Source: Anniella stebbinsi
Lineage: Eukaryota; Chordata; Lepidosauria; Squamata; Anniellidae
Assembly: GCA_029215795.1 (NCBI GenBank)
Contig: JARDYH010000001.1
Span: 404,215,154-404,279,153 of the forward strand
Direction of reading: 5' to 3'
DNA: 64,000 bases
Made by a program: the position numbers and the translations under genes. The notes beneath the pieces are model-generated. The model was not told the origin of the DNA, made no database searches, and worked only from the letters and a program-made list of their open reading frames with translations. Shown piece after piece: positions 32,945 to 45,035 of this stretch; the first letter of the stretch is position 1; the number at the start of each line of letters is the position of its first letter.

Positions 32945-34191
32945 AGAGCATGTTCCTGAGTAGACATGGATCTTCTGTTATTGTGGGATAAGCTTTCATT
33001 GACTAAAGCCCACTATTGCAATCAGGTGTATGAAATGATATCCTCAATAGGCAGATATGGATAGAAAGTTACACAAAGAGGAAAAAATGTAAACATTGTT
33101 AATAGGCCAAAGTAAAAATAATACAGTAATAATAAAAAATAAAAGTAATAATAAAATTATAGTTATTATTAATAGCAGGCCATAAAATGCAAGAACTGCA
33201 GTCAGTGAGATTTCTATACAGGGCTCAAATGTATGCTACGCAAGATAAAGACACAGCCTAGCGCTGGCTTTGCACAGCAGGCGGAAGCACTCAGCAGCAA
33301 GAAAATAAAAATACTTTTCGAAGAGCCCTGAAAGGTGGAGCTGGTGGATTTGCCAAGGGAGGGAGGCTGGTTGCACTTTAGACTTAAAAAAAAGAAGACA
33401 AATTCCTATCCTTGTATACATGCTCCAGTGCCATAGTGCACAGTCAGTCAAGTGAATATTAAATATTGGCTCAGAGAAGATGTTTACAGTGGCCCGGAAC
33501 TGGGCCCAAACCTAGTTGCTTTGCACTGGGAGCCAAACTACACGTTACATTATTTGTGCTATTTATAAAGTTTTATTTTGGAAAAACAGCCCCAGCCCCC
33601 CCAGCCCCAATCTAGAAGATGTTTTCAATACAGACCAGAGCTCCATGGCAGTTTCCTCCTGGAAATAGTCCCTCTGCCCACCCTACTCAGCTGGTCTTTG
33701 CCCCCAGAGGAGCTATTTACAGTAAACGATACCTTGGGGGGGGGGGGGCAAGAGCAGCTGTGGGGAGGAGAAAACCACTGTTTTCACCAGGAAATTCCCA
33801 CGGAATCCTGATCTGTATTGGAAGCATGTCCTGGATTATGGGAGCAGGCTGTTTTCCCTCCCTTCAAAATAAAAGCTGCTTTAAACATGTTTTTTAAAAA
33901 GCATACATGGTGTTTTTGGACCTGAAACAAGAGCTAAATTCCCTAAAACTGGCAATCATGTTAAAATATGTCATCTGAGAATCAGGTGGAGTGTTGTTAT
34001 TTTGGGTGGGTGGGTAGGTGATGTCAAGGCTGGCATCCTGGCTGCAGCGGTCTATTGGAGCCAGAGCTTGTAGGGACACAGCACTGGCACTTTTTCATTA
34101 GCAGAGATGCTGACATCATCTGCCAACCCCCTTCAGAATACCCTTTTCCTCTGACCTTAGCTGCAATCCTCACAGGAGCTGGGGGGAAATG
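32945..34191. other. Intergenic stretch
   Basis: No gene recognised. An AT-rich tract lies at 33110-33180 and a run of about 14 G near 33735-33748. The block 33535-33860 ('GGGAGCCAAACTACACGTTACATT') looks repeat-derived, but I cannot name a family. Confidence 0.55.
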
Positions 34192-34511
34192 TAGGCTGAC
34201 CATATGGAAAGGAGGACAGGGCTCCTGTAACTTTAACAGTTGTAGAGAAAAGGGAATTTCAGCCAGTGTCATTTGTATGCAATTAGTTCCTGGTGAAATT
34301 CCCTCTTCATCATAACAGTTAAAGGTGCAGGGGCCCTGCCTTCTTTTGTATATGGTCACTCTAGTATAGTGCCTGCACTTTTAACCGTTGTGATGAAGAG
34401 GGAATTTCACCAGGAACTAATTGCATACAAATGACACTGGCTGCAATTCCCTTTTCTCTACAACTGTTAAAGTTACATGAGCCCTGTCCTCCTTTTCATA
34501 TGGTCAGCCTA
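34192..34511 (-). mobile_element. 320-bp fold-back element, copy 2
   Basis: The ends are TAGGCTGACCATATGGAAAG and 'CTTTTCATATGGTCAGCCTA'. It carries the same arms and centre as copy 1 but in opposite orientation, judged by the asymmetric centre (GGTCACTCTAGTATAGTGCC). Confidence 0.85.
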
Positions 34512-35477
34512 GGAAATGAATTTTCCTGGCAAGAATATATTGCCCCGTGTTGCAGTACAAAGTATTTTGGTGTGACTCGGTTTGAATGGACAATTAAGAC
34601 CCATGAGTTTTACAAGAGACCTACTCCTGGTGAGCTGCTAGAAGTGGCTTATTGATATGGATCAACCAGCTGCCTGTATTTTTGGACTCTCCTTGTAGCT
34701 GTGGCTATGAGGACTGTCATGATGAGTGCCTGCACTTCTCAATTTAACACCGCAACCCAAGTTGGACCCACTATTTGCAGTTTTCATCTCTATATGCATC
34801 TATATGAGAGATATGCCAACTAAGGATAAGCTTAATTTGATGAAGTAAACTGTAGCTCATAACAGTTTATGCCACAACAAAGCTGTTAGATTTTAAGGTG
34901 CTACAAGTCTCCTTCGGGGTTTTCGCTTGATTTAGAGGTCTCTGCTATTTTTATTTTTTTACATTTGCTCATGCTAGAAAAAGTTTTTATTCCTCTTTAA
35001 TTTCAGTCAATATCATCCAGAGTTTTTATGGCCTGGATTCTAGTCTCGGTTATGCCCAAAGGCATAATTTTCTACGAAGCAGAGGTTTAGGGTTAGCTAA
35101 GGCCTTATCTCTTTATGCAACAGTCAGAAGCAATTTGTTGCTTTTATTTTGGCCTCAGAAGGTGTTTTTTATTTTTAGATCCAACTTATAAATATTTATC
35201 TTTTAAACAGAAAATGACCCAAAAGTGGTGCAGCAGATAAGTTTCACTTACATAGCTGCCAAAACTGGGGTGTGATTTATGCAGAATATTTTAATGTCAA
35301 ACAAGATCTGAATGTTTATGGTTTTCACACTGATAACCAATGTCTGATTGCATCTCCTATTGCATTGCACGTGGGAAGGGTTAGGTCTTACCACCAACAG
35401 CACATCATGTGTCAGGGGAAGGGTGGTGGGGAGAGATGGACAGAGAGAAAGAGAGAGAAATTACTGATCACAAATAC

Positions 35478-35518
<41 letters not shown>

Positions 35519-36174
35519 GCATGATACAGAGATAGATGTACAGGAGACCCTGTGTTACCCAGGACTCGACCATGGATCACATGCAGACACTGAGGCCATG
35601 TATTATACAGGTGACAGGTAACAGTGTGATCATGTGTCAGGGACATGGGGTGGGAGAGGCACAGGAGACTGAAACATTCTCCTACAGTCCACTGATCTTA
35701 TGCCGGCAGGGGAAAGGTGGTGTGTCCTGACCAGGTTTAACCCCCACTCCCTAAATGACCTGGTCCAAATGGGTTCTGGGTTTCCCCAAGCTACTATTAA
35801 TTCAAAGAGAAACGAAATTGGGAAGTTCTATTTACAGATCTTCTGAGCCACATATAATTTTCCCCAAAGCTAGTGATCATTACAACAACTTGTGGGAGTG
35901 TTCATTGATTCATTCATTCAATGAATTTTTACCCCACTCTCTGCCAAGAAGGCTCTGAGGGCTCATTACACAAGATCAATAGAAACAATTACAAACAAGA
36001 CAGTCCACGCCTGTGGGCAGGCAATCTTAAATTTCCAGAAATTAATTTCCAGAAATTAAATATGTGCCGTATGAAGACGTATTTATCTTTTTGTCTTGTC
36101 CTGAATCTACTAACCATCCATTTCACTGGGTATTATGGGAGAGAGAGAAAATCTATCCGCTTTCTCCACACCAT
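34512..36174. other. Intergenic stretch with a (GA)n array
   Basis: No gene. The only clear feature is (GA)n at 35479-35517. Around it, 'CATGTGTCAGGG' occurs at about 35406 and 35631, suggesting an old local duplication. Confidence 0.6.
35479..35517. repeat. (GA)n microsatellite
   Basis: About 19 perfect GA units. Confidence 0.97.
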
Positions 36175-36586
36175 TAGGGTGACCAATTGTCAGGATTTCC
36201 CTGGATTTGTCCTGGTTTTTGTTCTATCCTGGGTGTCAGGGGGGATTTTCTGTAATTTTCTATAATGTCCTGGAAAGACAAGCTTTCCCCTTTAAGGCCA
36301 CATTAGCATGGTTGGAGGGAATGACGAGCTTTCTGGAGGTGGGTTATTTCCCTCCCACTGCTCCAATCAGGACCTTACAGGGGAAAGTATGTCATTCCTG
36401 GACATTATAGAAAAGGACCCGATTGGAGCAGTGGAGGGTGGGATTGACACACTTTCCCCTCCTCCACTCCAATTGGGGCCTTTAAAGCAGTGGGGGTGAA
36501 TGACATGCTTTCCAGAGGCCCCGGAAAGCTACTTCCCCACCCCACTGAGGGTCCTCTTTTTTGGTTTCCCAAATGTGGTCACCCTA
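36175..36586. mobile_element. 412-bp MITE with TAGGGTGACCA termini
   Basis: The left end TAGGGTGACCAATTGTCAGG and right end 'AAATGTGGTCACCCTA' are inverted. The interior is partly palindromic ('TATAATGTCCTGG' against 'CCTGGACATTATAG') and carries 'GCTTTCC' repeats. Its terminus resembles that of the fold-back element, but the body differs. Confidence 0.75.
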
Positions 36587-36683
36587 CACACCATACATAC
36601 ATATGAAGCAGCCCTTAGGGGCAGAGAAGAAAAAAAAGGGGACCTCTCAAAGCATTATGTATCTTTTCTGGAAATAGAAAAGG

Positions 36684-36853
36684 TAGGGTGACCAGATAAA
36701 ATCCAGGTCAGGGTTCATGTAACTTTAACAGTTGTAGAGAAAAGGGAATTTCAGCCAGTGTCATTTGCATGCAATTAGTTCCTAGTGAAATTCCCTCTTC
36801 ATCACAACAGTTAAAGTTGCAGGGGCCCTGCCTTCTTTTGTATATGGTCACTC
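36684..36853 (+). mobile_element. Monomer of the fold-back element
   Basis: TAGGGTGACCAGATAAAATC begins a 170-bp copy matching one arm of the 320-bp element through 'GGCCCTGCCTTCTTTTGTATATGGTCACTC'. It is a single arm, not a palindromic dimer. Confidence 0.85.
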
Positions 36854-37307
36854 AACAACATCGGGGGGGGCACATCTTTGCTCTAGAGTGTAGACTCCAG
36901 TCATGCGGGGCAACAAGAGGCCATTTATAGAACAACGTTGCACCCTAAAAGATGCCCCAGAATCCTTTGCAACATCATATTATGCCTCTGCATAATATGA
37001 TGGATTTATATTGTGCTATGGTTATGCCGCTGCTATGGTAAATATTATTTACTTAATAATGACTGTTTCTTTCTACAATGGCAATGCCCAGACCTCCTCC
37101 ACAGTGAATTGATGAGCTCACTGGAGGATATTACCTTAGATAGTCTCCGATATTCTCAGCACAAGGTTCATTACATCAATTAAGGGTCCTTTTTACATCT
37201 AGAAAAGAGCTGATAATAGCTTTCTCTTTGTTCTCACACCCTCTGCAGCTGTGTGCGCCTGCACGCATGTTCTTGTAAATCAATACAATCCACTTAAAGG
37301 GCTTAAA

Positions 37308-37308
<1 letters not shown>

Positions 37309-37350
<42 letters not shown>
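37309..37350. repeat. (GT)n microsatellite
   Basis: About 20 perfect TG units. Confidence 0.97.
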
Positions 37351-37352
<2 letters not shown>

Positions 37353-37544
37353 AAAATCATCCTGGCAGAATTTCAACTAGATTGCTGTGTTGACTTACTA
37401 CTGAAGGTCTGATTTCATTCACATAACCCAGTTTGGGCATTCAGTACAACTAAAAACACACATTTGATCTAAGGATTGTAGAAATGTTCGGTTGTGCCTA
37501 TGCATTAGACAGGTGGAATTGGCTTGAGTTCAACAGCACTGGAC

Positions 37545-37634
37545 CCGTATCTTTGGATCACTCCTTTAGAGTTCTGACTGAAACCCAGAGTGGATTCACT
37601 GGCCCAATGACCTCAGAGCCACCAGCCTTCACTG
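37545..37634 (-). mobile_element. hAT-like MITE fragment (CAGTG...-type terminus)
   Basis: 'CTCCTTTAGAGTTCTGACTGAAACCCAGAGTGGATTCACTGG' is followed by the terminus GAGCCACCAGCCTTCACTG. It matches the right half of the element at 40622-40834. Confidence 0.75.
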
Positions 37635-38670
37635 GCTTTGGCTATGAGCCAGCTCAAGGTTTGTGAGAGAATTCCTCATGGTATGATGGGCAGTCCCGGC
37701 TCCTGCCCTTCCAACCTATGGAAATGTGCTTTGGCAGGTAGGCAGGTGGGTGGGACCTCCCTACAAATAACTGCTGGAAGGAAGAGGTGGAGCCTACGGA
37801 GGAAGTGGAAGCCAGCTGTGGCACAGTCGGGGAGGCAGCAGTACTGGCAACAGCAGCCTCACCAATGGCGGTGCCTCAATGAAACCTTACCCTGGAGTAC
37901 CTCCCGGGGTTGCCCACTCGTGCCAGCTTCTTACAAACAGCAGATGAGGCGATGAACCTGTCTCCTAACTGGAGCACTTCAGACTGCGAGAGGGAGCTCT
38001 TCATACAAAAACAAGCCCTGCCCAAAGAAAGCCAGCATGCCAGGGTAAAGGCTAGGCTAGAAACCTCCTCCCTGACATGCTAGCTTTCTATATGCAGAAC
38101 TTGATTGTATGGATAATTCAGCTCCACCTGGAGTTTGAAGTCATGCAGTACAGACACATATACAATTTGAATGCAAGGTTTACATTAGCCAGAACAACAC
38201 CGTCCATTCAGCCTTGTGCATCTTGTCTCTTGAACTGTGCCCTTTGATTGACACTCTGTTTCCTGGCCATTTGGACTGCCTAAAGACTCTACTTCTGGGC
38301 TGAGTAATGTGCCTGACTGATTTACTGTGTTTGACCTCTGACCTGTTACCTTGACCACTTCTGTCTGACTGACTGGATTTAGGGTTTAGACCACCTCCGT
38401 TGAAGCCTGAACCCCCTTGGATGACCACCTGTAGGCTTGAAGCCTTGCTGACTTCACTGCATTTAGAGTTTGCTACAGTGAAAGTCGGACAAACAGTCAT
38501 AATAAATAGTTCAGCTGAAGTTCGGGAGCGTTTGACTTGATCAGATGAAAATACCACACATGGATCAGGCAGACAGGAGATGGCAGCAAAGTCACAATAA
38601 TACTGCCCCAATGAGTGCATGCTGTTAAAATCAAAAGAACATGAGGGTAAAATTGTGATTACTCCAGAAA
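37635..38670. other. Intergenic stretch, unclassified
   Basis: No recognised family. 37640-38080 and 38180-38620 have moderately long open frames with no recognisable domains. They may derive from a retroelement, but I cannot show it. Confidence 0.4.
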
Positions 38671-38800
38671 TTAGGCAGACCGCTTACGCATTGCCCAAAA
38701 AAGAAATTGCCCACTAAAAAAAAATATGTACACATACTTGCATGACATTTGAAAGTATATATGCAAATTCAAAAATAATTGCTAAAACTTAGGCACAACA
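38671..38800 (+). repeat. Unclassified repeat, uninterrupted copy
   Basis: 'CCGCTTACGCATTGCCCAAAA' and 'ATATATGCAAATTCAAAAATAATTGC' match the two flanks of the hAT-like MITE at 40622-40834, so this is a related copy without the insertion. Confidence 0.65.
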
Positions 38801-39047
38801 TCCACAGACTGTGACGAGGAGATCTGTGTCCCTTCTTGATCTGCTCTCTGGGTGGATGCTAAATGCTGATGAGCAAGTCCAAGGCCCCAGCTGCTCTTTA
38901 AACCAGACGTGGACTGGACTGCCCTTAAAATGGAGAATGCCTTTAAGTGGAGCACTGTCCTCTGAAAAGTAGGACATACAGGCTTCCTACTAGAAATAGT
39001 AAGAGGTGCTTGAGTGGTGACGTATCCTAATCCTAACCTTGCCCCGC

Positions 39048-39160
39048 AAGAACATTAGAAGAGGCCTGTGGGATCAGACCAATGGTCACTTGAGTCCAGC
39101 ATCCTCTTTTCCACATCGGCCACCCAGATGCCTCTGAGAAACCCATTGGCACATCATGAA
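39048..39160 (-). mobile_element. CR1 LINE 3' fragment
   Basis: 'AAGAACATTAGAAGAGGCCTGTGGGATCAGACCAATGG' then 'TCCAGCATCCTCTTTTCCAC' is the reverse of the CR1 3' end. Confidence 0.8.
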
Positions 39161-40520
39161 GGTAATAGTCATTTCACTGTAACTGGTATTCAGTGGTAAT
39201 GGAGATTCCATTTAGACATAATGGAACTCAATGGGACTCACTTGTATAGGATTGCACTGCAAATTATTTCAATCCTTAACAGGTTTGTGTATCCGGCTGC
39301 CAGAAACCAATAATTGTGTGTGAATAATTTTGCACTTTTGCGTTTTGGGAAATAAACATTAATGCTGAACAGTGTATGAATTTATGCCATCTAAATATGT
39401 GTGCATTTGTGGCATCTAAATACAACTTGCAAAGTTGTATAAAAATATAATTAGAATATAATATTTGAAGAATTCAGGTCTTGCCTGAATCCCTGGAGAT
39501 AAGAAGTACACAAAATCCAAATGTTGAGTGAATCCCATAATAATTGGTGCAGTACAAGAAGAGGCGGAATTGGAATTTTACATTTGCTAATACTTTCCAT
39601 TGCAACTTACCAAACTTTCAATATCAACGGCCTTTTGAGATACTGAGGGAAGTGTAAGAGAATTTAGGATTTAATAAATAAATGCCGTCACTTAGTCTTT
39701 CCCCTTAGTGTGGGCCTTAGCCCTGGAACATGTGAAATAATAGTGAAGGGAAAATGCGCTGTGAACCTTTCACAGGTCCATTGCCCTCCCCACTGAGGGC
39801 ATCACAGCCAGCCAGCCATTGGGAGCTGGATAAGGGGAAAGGCTCTAGAGTAGAGAGATAGTTTTGAGGTATGTCATCCACAACACCCCTCATTTCATAT
39901 ATTACTCTTGATCGGTCTTCACATTTTGTTCTACCCAGAAATTGATTTTAGGATTAGAAGACTTGGCAATATTTTTTAATGCAATTATAATTTTATGTGG
40001 ATGGATACAATCCATTCCTCTCATCTTTCCTCGAGTCAAGTGAACAGTGAATAAAATCACTCTGATTAAATTAGGAACATGCTTGAAAGCATATTCCCGT
40101 ATGAGATCGTGAGTTCTGCTGAATTGTTACAGATCCCTGCTTCTTTTCAGAAGTCTAAAAGATCCAATAAAAAACAGAAACAGAAAATAAAATGTGAGAA
40201 GTTAAATGGGGCTTGGTGTGCTGTATTCCACTTGGGCGATCTCAAGGTGAAGAGGCAGATGGCGTATAGCAATATATTTGCACAGGACCTGGAGTTTGGA
40301 ACGCTGGATTCTAATAATGGCCGAGGCAGCATGGAAGCAAGAGCACAGCCACAGAAAGTATGAAACGATATCTTGACGATGGGGGCAAAACAGATGGCTC
40401 TTTGTCCTCTACATATGTTTGCCCTAACCTAGTTTTCTCCCTCAATCTGTCTTGTTCTGGCAAGAGTGAAAGCTCACGTCATGCAGAGTGAGGCCTGGAG
40501 GAGATTGGCCTGTGGTGGAC
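39161..40520. other. Intergenic stretch
   Basis: I see no gene or named repeat here. Most of it is AT-rich. Confidence 0.55.
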
Positions 40521-40890
40521 TCTAGGGTGGCCACTTACGCATTACTAAAAGGGGGAAATGCATTACCAAAAAAGAGGATGAAAAGAGGATACTAATTCGC
40601 ATAAAATTTGCATGTGCTAATCAGTGGAGGTTTTTGGCTCTGATGTCACTGGGGCAGTGAATCTGCTCTGGGTTTCAGTCGGAACCAATCAGAAATCTGA
40701 AGGAGCTCTCCTAGGTGCAGAACCCATTTTGGGGTTAGGGTTCAGCAGCGTGCATAACTCCTTTAGAGTTCTTCTGATTGGTTCTGACTCAAACTTTAAA
40801 GACCCACAGATATTGGAGCCAACAGCCTCCACTGGTGCTATTTTATATGTATCAATGCAAATTTAGAAATAATTGTTATAATTTAAATTG
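40521..40890 (+). repeat. Unclassified repeat split by a MITE
   Basis: The left part (40521-40621, 'CCACTTACGCATTACTAAAAGG') and right part (40843-40890, 'GCAAATTTAGAAATAATTG') are homologous to 38671-38800. They are separated by the hAT-like element. Confidence 0.65.
40622..40834 (+). mobile_element. hAT-like MITE with 8-bp target duplication
   Basis: Starts CAGTGGAGGTTTTTGGCTCT and ends GGAGCCAACAGCCTCCACTG, imperfect inverted termini. It is flanked by GTGCTAAT (40614-40621) and GTGCTATT (40835-40842), an 8-bp duplication with one mismatch. CAG-type ends and 8-bp duplications are typical of the hAT superfamily. It has no coding capacity. Confidence 0.88.
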
Positions 40891-43658
40891 AAACACAGTA
40901 CATCTTGCCAAAGAGAGAAAGACTGGACCATTCAAGAAATGGCGTGTATGTGAGTGATGAGGATCAGATTCATGTGTGCCAATTGATCATCTTATATAGC
41001 TGGGATCAACCTGCCTGTGAACTGGGCATCCAAGTTGTGAAATGGGCTACAAATGCAATGCAAACATTTTATGCAAAAGTTCAAACAGGAAGGAGAGGTC
41101 TCCAAAGACATGCCTCACCTGGTGCACCCTCGTGGGAGGTGATGTGGCCACCACATGCCCTAGAAAGGTAGGAGAAGGCAACCCAATGAATTGTACATGG
41201 GCATGTTTTCAGAGCCAATTTTCTTGGCATGGAAGAAGCTGAGGAGAGGGTCAGTCCATTCAGTCTATTTCTCCTCAGCGCCTGGTAACATGTCAAGTAG
41301 TCATCTAATGAATACCTGAAGAACTGGTTGCGTTCATTATTGATTGGCCCCTGGGATCTTGATGCTGCTCAGAATTAGTCTGTTTCCCTATAAATCATTT
41401 AGCTTGTTACAGTTCAGTGCAGCCACGGTGCGATCTGAGTACATATATTTCACATCAGAAGTGCTCACTTAAGCGTTCTGTGTAGCTCTGCCTTACTTCC
41501 ACACCCAGAATGCTTCTCTAGCATCCCAATGTCTCCCTTGGTAGCAGCTAAGGCATTTGAATTTAAAGATTAATTTAGCACGCATAGAAGGTGGTAGATT
41601 TGCAGCTGGGCTGGATAAACAGAAGCCTCATCATCTATTCTACAGAATAAGCATGGCAGAGAGGTCCCAGTTGGGCATTCAGAATATCTGATACCCAAGA
41701 AATGCATCTGAAGATGTTGTGAAGAACAACTCAAGCTCTACTTAAGGTTTGTCTGTTCTTTCGACAAGCGATGTGCACCTGGCCATTCACGAAGACCTTC
41801 ATTTTTGGTCTTCCTTTGGATCCCTCGCCTTCACCATTTAGGTGGGCTGAGCCTGGAGTCAGGGCCTGCTGGGTGATGGTGTCCCAACGGTGGATTTCTC
41901 TACTCAGGTACCCTCTCCTGCCACTGATTTTATTAATTTTGAGGCACCAGATGAAGATGAAATTATTCTCCCTCGCAGCATTTTGTCCAAGTGTGTTGAA
42001 AGTCAGGCCTCTGGGCCAAATCCAGCACCCCTGGAGTCCCTGTCTGTCCCTCTGGGGTTCCCTGGCTCCCCTGTGGTTCTATGGCTTTTGTGCAGATCCC
42101 CCTATTCTAAAAGGTTGAGATGGCTCCCCTAAATACACCCCTCAGGCTCAAAGACGTTGGACACCCCTGATTTGGGGGGTGATGTTTTAATGCTTGAACT
42201 GGAAGTCCTGTGGATTATGCCTTGTTTCTCTGTCCTCTGCTGGTTGGAGGAGGGAACTGCAGGCGTTTCCAATGCACATGCTTTTTTTCGTGAAGCCGGA
42301 GGTCCACCAGTCAGAACCAGGTGCAAAATGGTGGTTCAGAGGGCAGAGGCAACGGCATCTCAAGAGCCATGTGCTGGAATAAACTGCATGTACAAGTACA
42401 CATCTGCCCTTGAGTCATGACAGATCAAGGGATTCGAGCACAAAAACAAGCCAGCAAACATCCCTGGAGGAAGGTAACTAATGCATACTCATCTTTCACA
42501 AGTGAGGATCACTAAAGATGAGAAATATGCAAATAGCAAATAAAGATGAGGAATAAGCCCACCCCGATATAAACCTCTGCCTTAACTCAGTTTGGGCAAA
42601 TTGTTCCTTCTGGACACCAGGAGTAGTGTATGAGTTGCAGAGGGAAGGGGGGTCTTTCGAGATGCCCCCCTCTTGGTACTATGTGGGGAAGCATGATCTG
42701 GGTAAAATTGGGGAGAGGGTTAGGGAGTGGGGCCTGTGGGCTTCATTAAGGGCTCCCCTAACTCCCCCCACTGCATAATGTTGAGCTCTGGATCCCAGGT
42801 TTTCCAGCCCTCCCCCTTCACCACTTGTTCATTTGTCCAAAGTCTTCGCTTGCCCTTGGGTCTGAACTCCTCATTGGAACAGAAGGATGAAATTACTGTG
42901 AACAACCTGCATTTCTGACTCCACTGTCTTTGAACACATATCCGTTCTTGCTTCCTTCACTGACTTCATTCCACAGCCATAAGCTCTCCATCCAAGTGTG
43001 GAACATGAAACCATGTATTAAATTGTCCTTCTGCTGGGTGGCAATCTCACAGAAAAACTCTCCCTTCATAATAGCTGCATTTGACAAAAGCCTGGCCGGC
43101 GTTTCATAACTCAGCGCAGTCTCTTTCGACAAGGAAAGCAATTTGCGTGCTGAACATCCCTCTTCTAAATATTGACCTGTCCCTCAGGAGGTGACATGAG
43201 ACCAAATGCCAAGAAGCATCACAAAGTTATCTTGTTGGGGAGAACAGGAGCAGCCCAAGTGGATTCACGGCACGGTTGTCTTCGTGATCTTATGACAAGG
43301 CTAAGCGCTCATCATAGTGAATGATTGAAATGTGTGGTGGGAGAATCTATGAGCAATCAGATCCATTACAAGGTGGGCAGTGCGTGAGGGACTAGTCCTC
43401 ATGGTCTGGAAAGCAACACTCTTCCCTCAAATACTGAACTCAGGTGCTGAGTGACGATGGCTATATAGCTGAACAAGGCTAATGAGAAACAAATAGCTAT
43501 TAGCATGTAAGGCTGGATTTTTACAGTTCCCATAAAGATGAATGGTTTCCCTTGCTTGTGTGGGAGGAAATAAAAAGGGTACAATTATGGACCCAGATGC
43601 AGCAGACAGGCAGTATAGAGTGGAATAGGGTAAGCGCATTACAGCTTTCTGTAGCCTG

Positions 43659-43661
<3 letters not shown>
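40891..43661. other. Intergenic stretch
   Basis: No gene supported. A coding-looking block at 41890-42130 (protein-like sequence DFINFEAPDEDEIILPRSIL) has no family that I recognise. The remainder shows no named repeat. Confidence 0.45.

Positions 43662-43706
<45 letters not shown>
43662..43706. repeat. (GT)n microsatellite
   Basis: About 22 perfect TG units. Confidence 0.97.
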
Positions 43707-43709
<3 letters not shown>

Positions 43710-43795
43710 GCTGAAGGGGAAAGTGTGTAAGCATATTAGATTTGCTTATTTGCAGGAAATGTGAAGGTTTGCATCTGGAACACTTCCACATCATA

Positions 43796-44150
43796 GGCTG
43801 CCTCTACAAGAGAGGTTTAAAGCTCTTTCAAGGCGCTTAAAAAAAATTACCTCTACAAGAACGGAGTGCAAATCGGGCATAGAGGCGCCTTATCTCTCCG
43901 ATTATGCGCATTATCGAATGCGCGTTAAACAGCGAGTTTTATTTTGCTCCATCCGTTAAAGCGCATTTTAACTATGTGAACAAGTGCTTATGCGCATTAA
44001 CTACTTGTAAAGCGCATTTTGGTCATCCCTTAATGCGCTTCGCCGCCTCTCGCCGCCTCTCGTGCAGAGGCATTAGGCGTAAATGCGCTTCAGCGATTAT
44101 GCGCATAATCGCCTAACCAGGCGCAAAAGCGAATCCTTGTAGAGAGGACC
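43796..44150 (+). mobile_element. GCGC-motif MITE, copy 4 (subfamily B)
   Basis: GGCTGCCTCTACAAGAGAGG at the left and 'CCTTGTAGAGAGGACC' at the right. It is the best preserved of the four: about eight GCGC motifs, a palindrome CGATTATGCGCATAATCG, and an 11-bp tandem duplication (CGCCGCCTCT) near 44041-44060. Confidence 0.88.
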
Positions 44151-44814
44151 TTAATCCTAAAAAACATCAGCTTGGGACTATTCCCTTGAATTACAGCTGA
44201 GCAAAGTACGATGCACCTAAGGGGCAAACTGAACATTATGCCCAAGGATCCAACATGAATCTCCCAATTTGGGGGAATTAAATGCAGCTACAAGGCAGAA
44301 GCTGGATAATTTGATTTGGGGGAGTGGAGTGGAGGCAGGGGCCATTTACTCCTTGCCGCCTGTACCATTCCTCCCAATTTAAAGCTGCAATGGGCTCCAT
44401 GGGGAAAACATGCATGCCTGGATTTTGCAAACCACAGGCCCTGGTTCAGCACCTGTGCAGCCTCACCTGTCACATCCTCTTGCTTCTTCCATGCCATAGA
44501 TATGCAAGCAACAAGGCATGGGGATTTTAGCATCTCTCTCCCCTTTCTAAATACCTTGAAGGCATCCTTTGAAATCACGAAGCAGGAAAAGCTTTCATGA
44601 GAGCGCTAACAGATAGCTCAAAGAAATTATTGGGTGTCCCACCATCAGTCTTAATAAAACATTGCAAGAGAAAGAACTGCACATCCTGAATGAGACACAG
44701 CTATTCTGAAATCCACTTTGAGACGTACCTCCTCAGAAGTAAGTTCCATTAAAATCAATGATGCTTACTTCCATGTAAGTTGGTGCAGGATTGCAGCTTT
44801 CAAGGATGTTTCCC

Positions 44815-45035
44815 TTTGGATGACACAATAGTCAATGGTGGGGTAATAATCAACTTTACAGTTGTTCATTTAGGGGGTACTCCCCACACAACATGGTAAT
44901 AAATAATCAACTGTGGTGTGGATTAGGATCAGCACTGAGTTGACTATGGCAGCATTCGAATAACACGATAGTCAAAACAACTGACGATTGTTTCCCCCAC
45001 ACCAGTTGTTTAATGTGTCGTCCGAATTGAGCCAC
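44815..45035. repeat. Candidate repeat with 'ttYggaYgacac' ends
   Basis: TTTGGATGACACAATAGTCA at the left, an internal 'CATTCGAATAACACGATAGTCAA', and 'GTGTCGTCCGAATTG' inverted at the right. The family is unknown. Confidence 0.5.

Noticed and set aside
38180..38620. Minus-strand frame of 146 codons
   Set aside because: No recognisable domain, no splice or promoter context. At most a decayed repeat.
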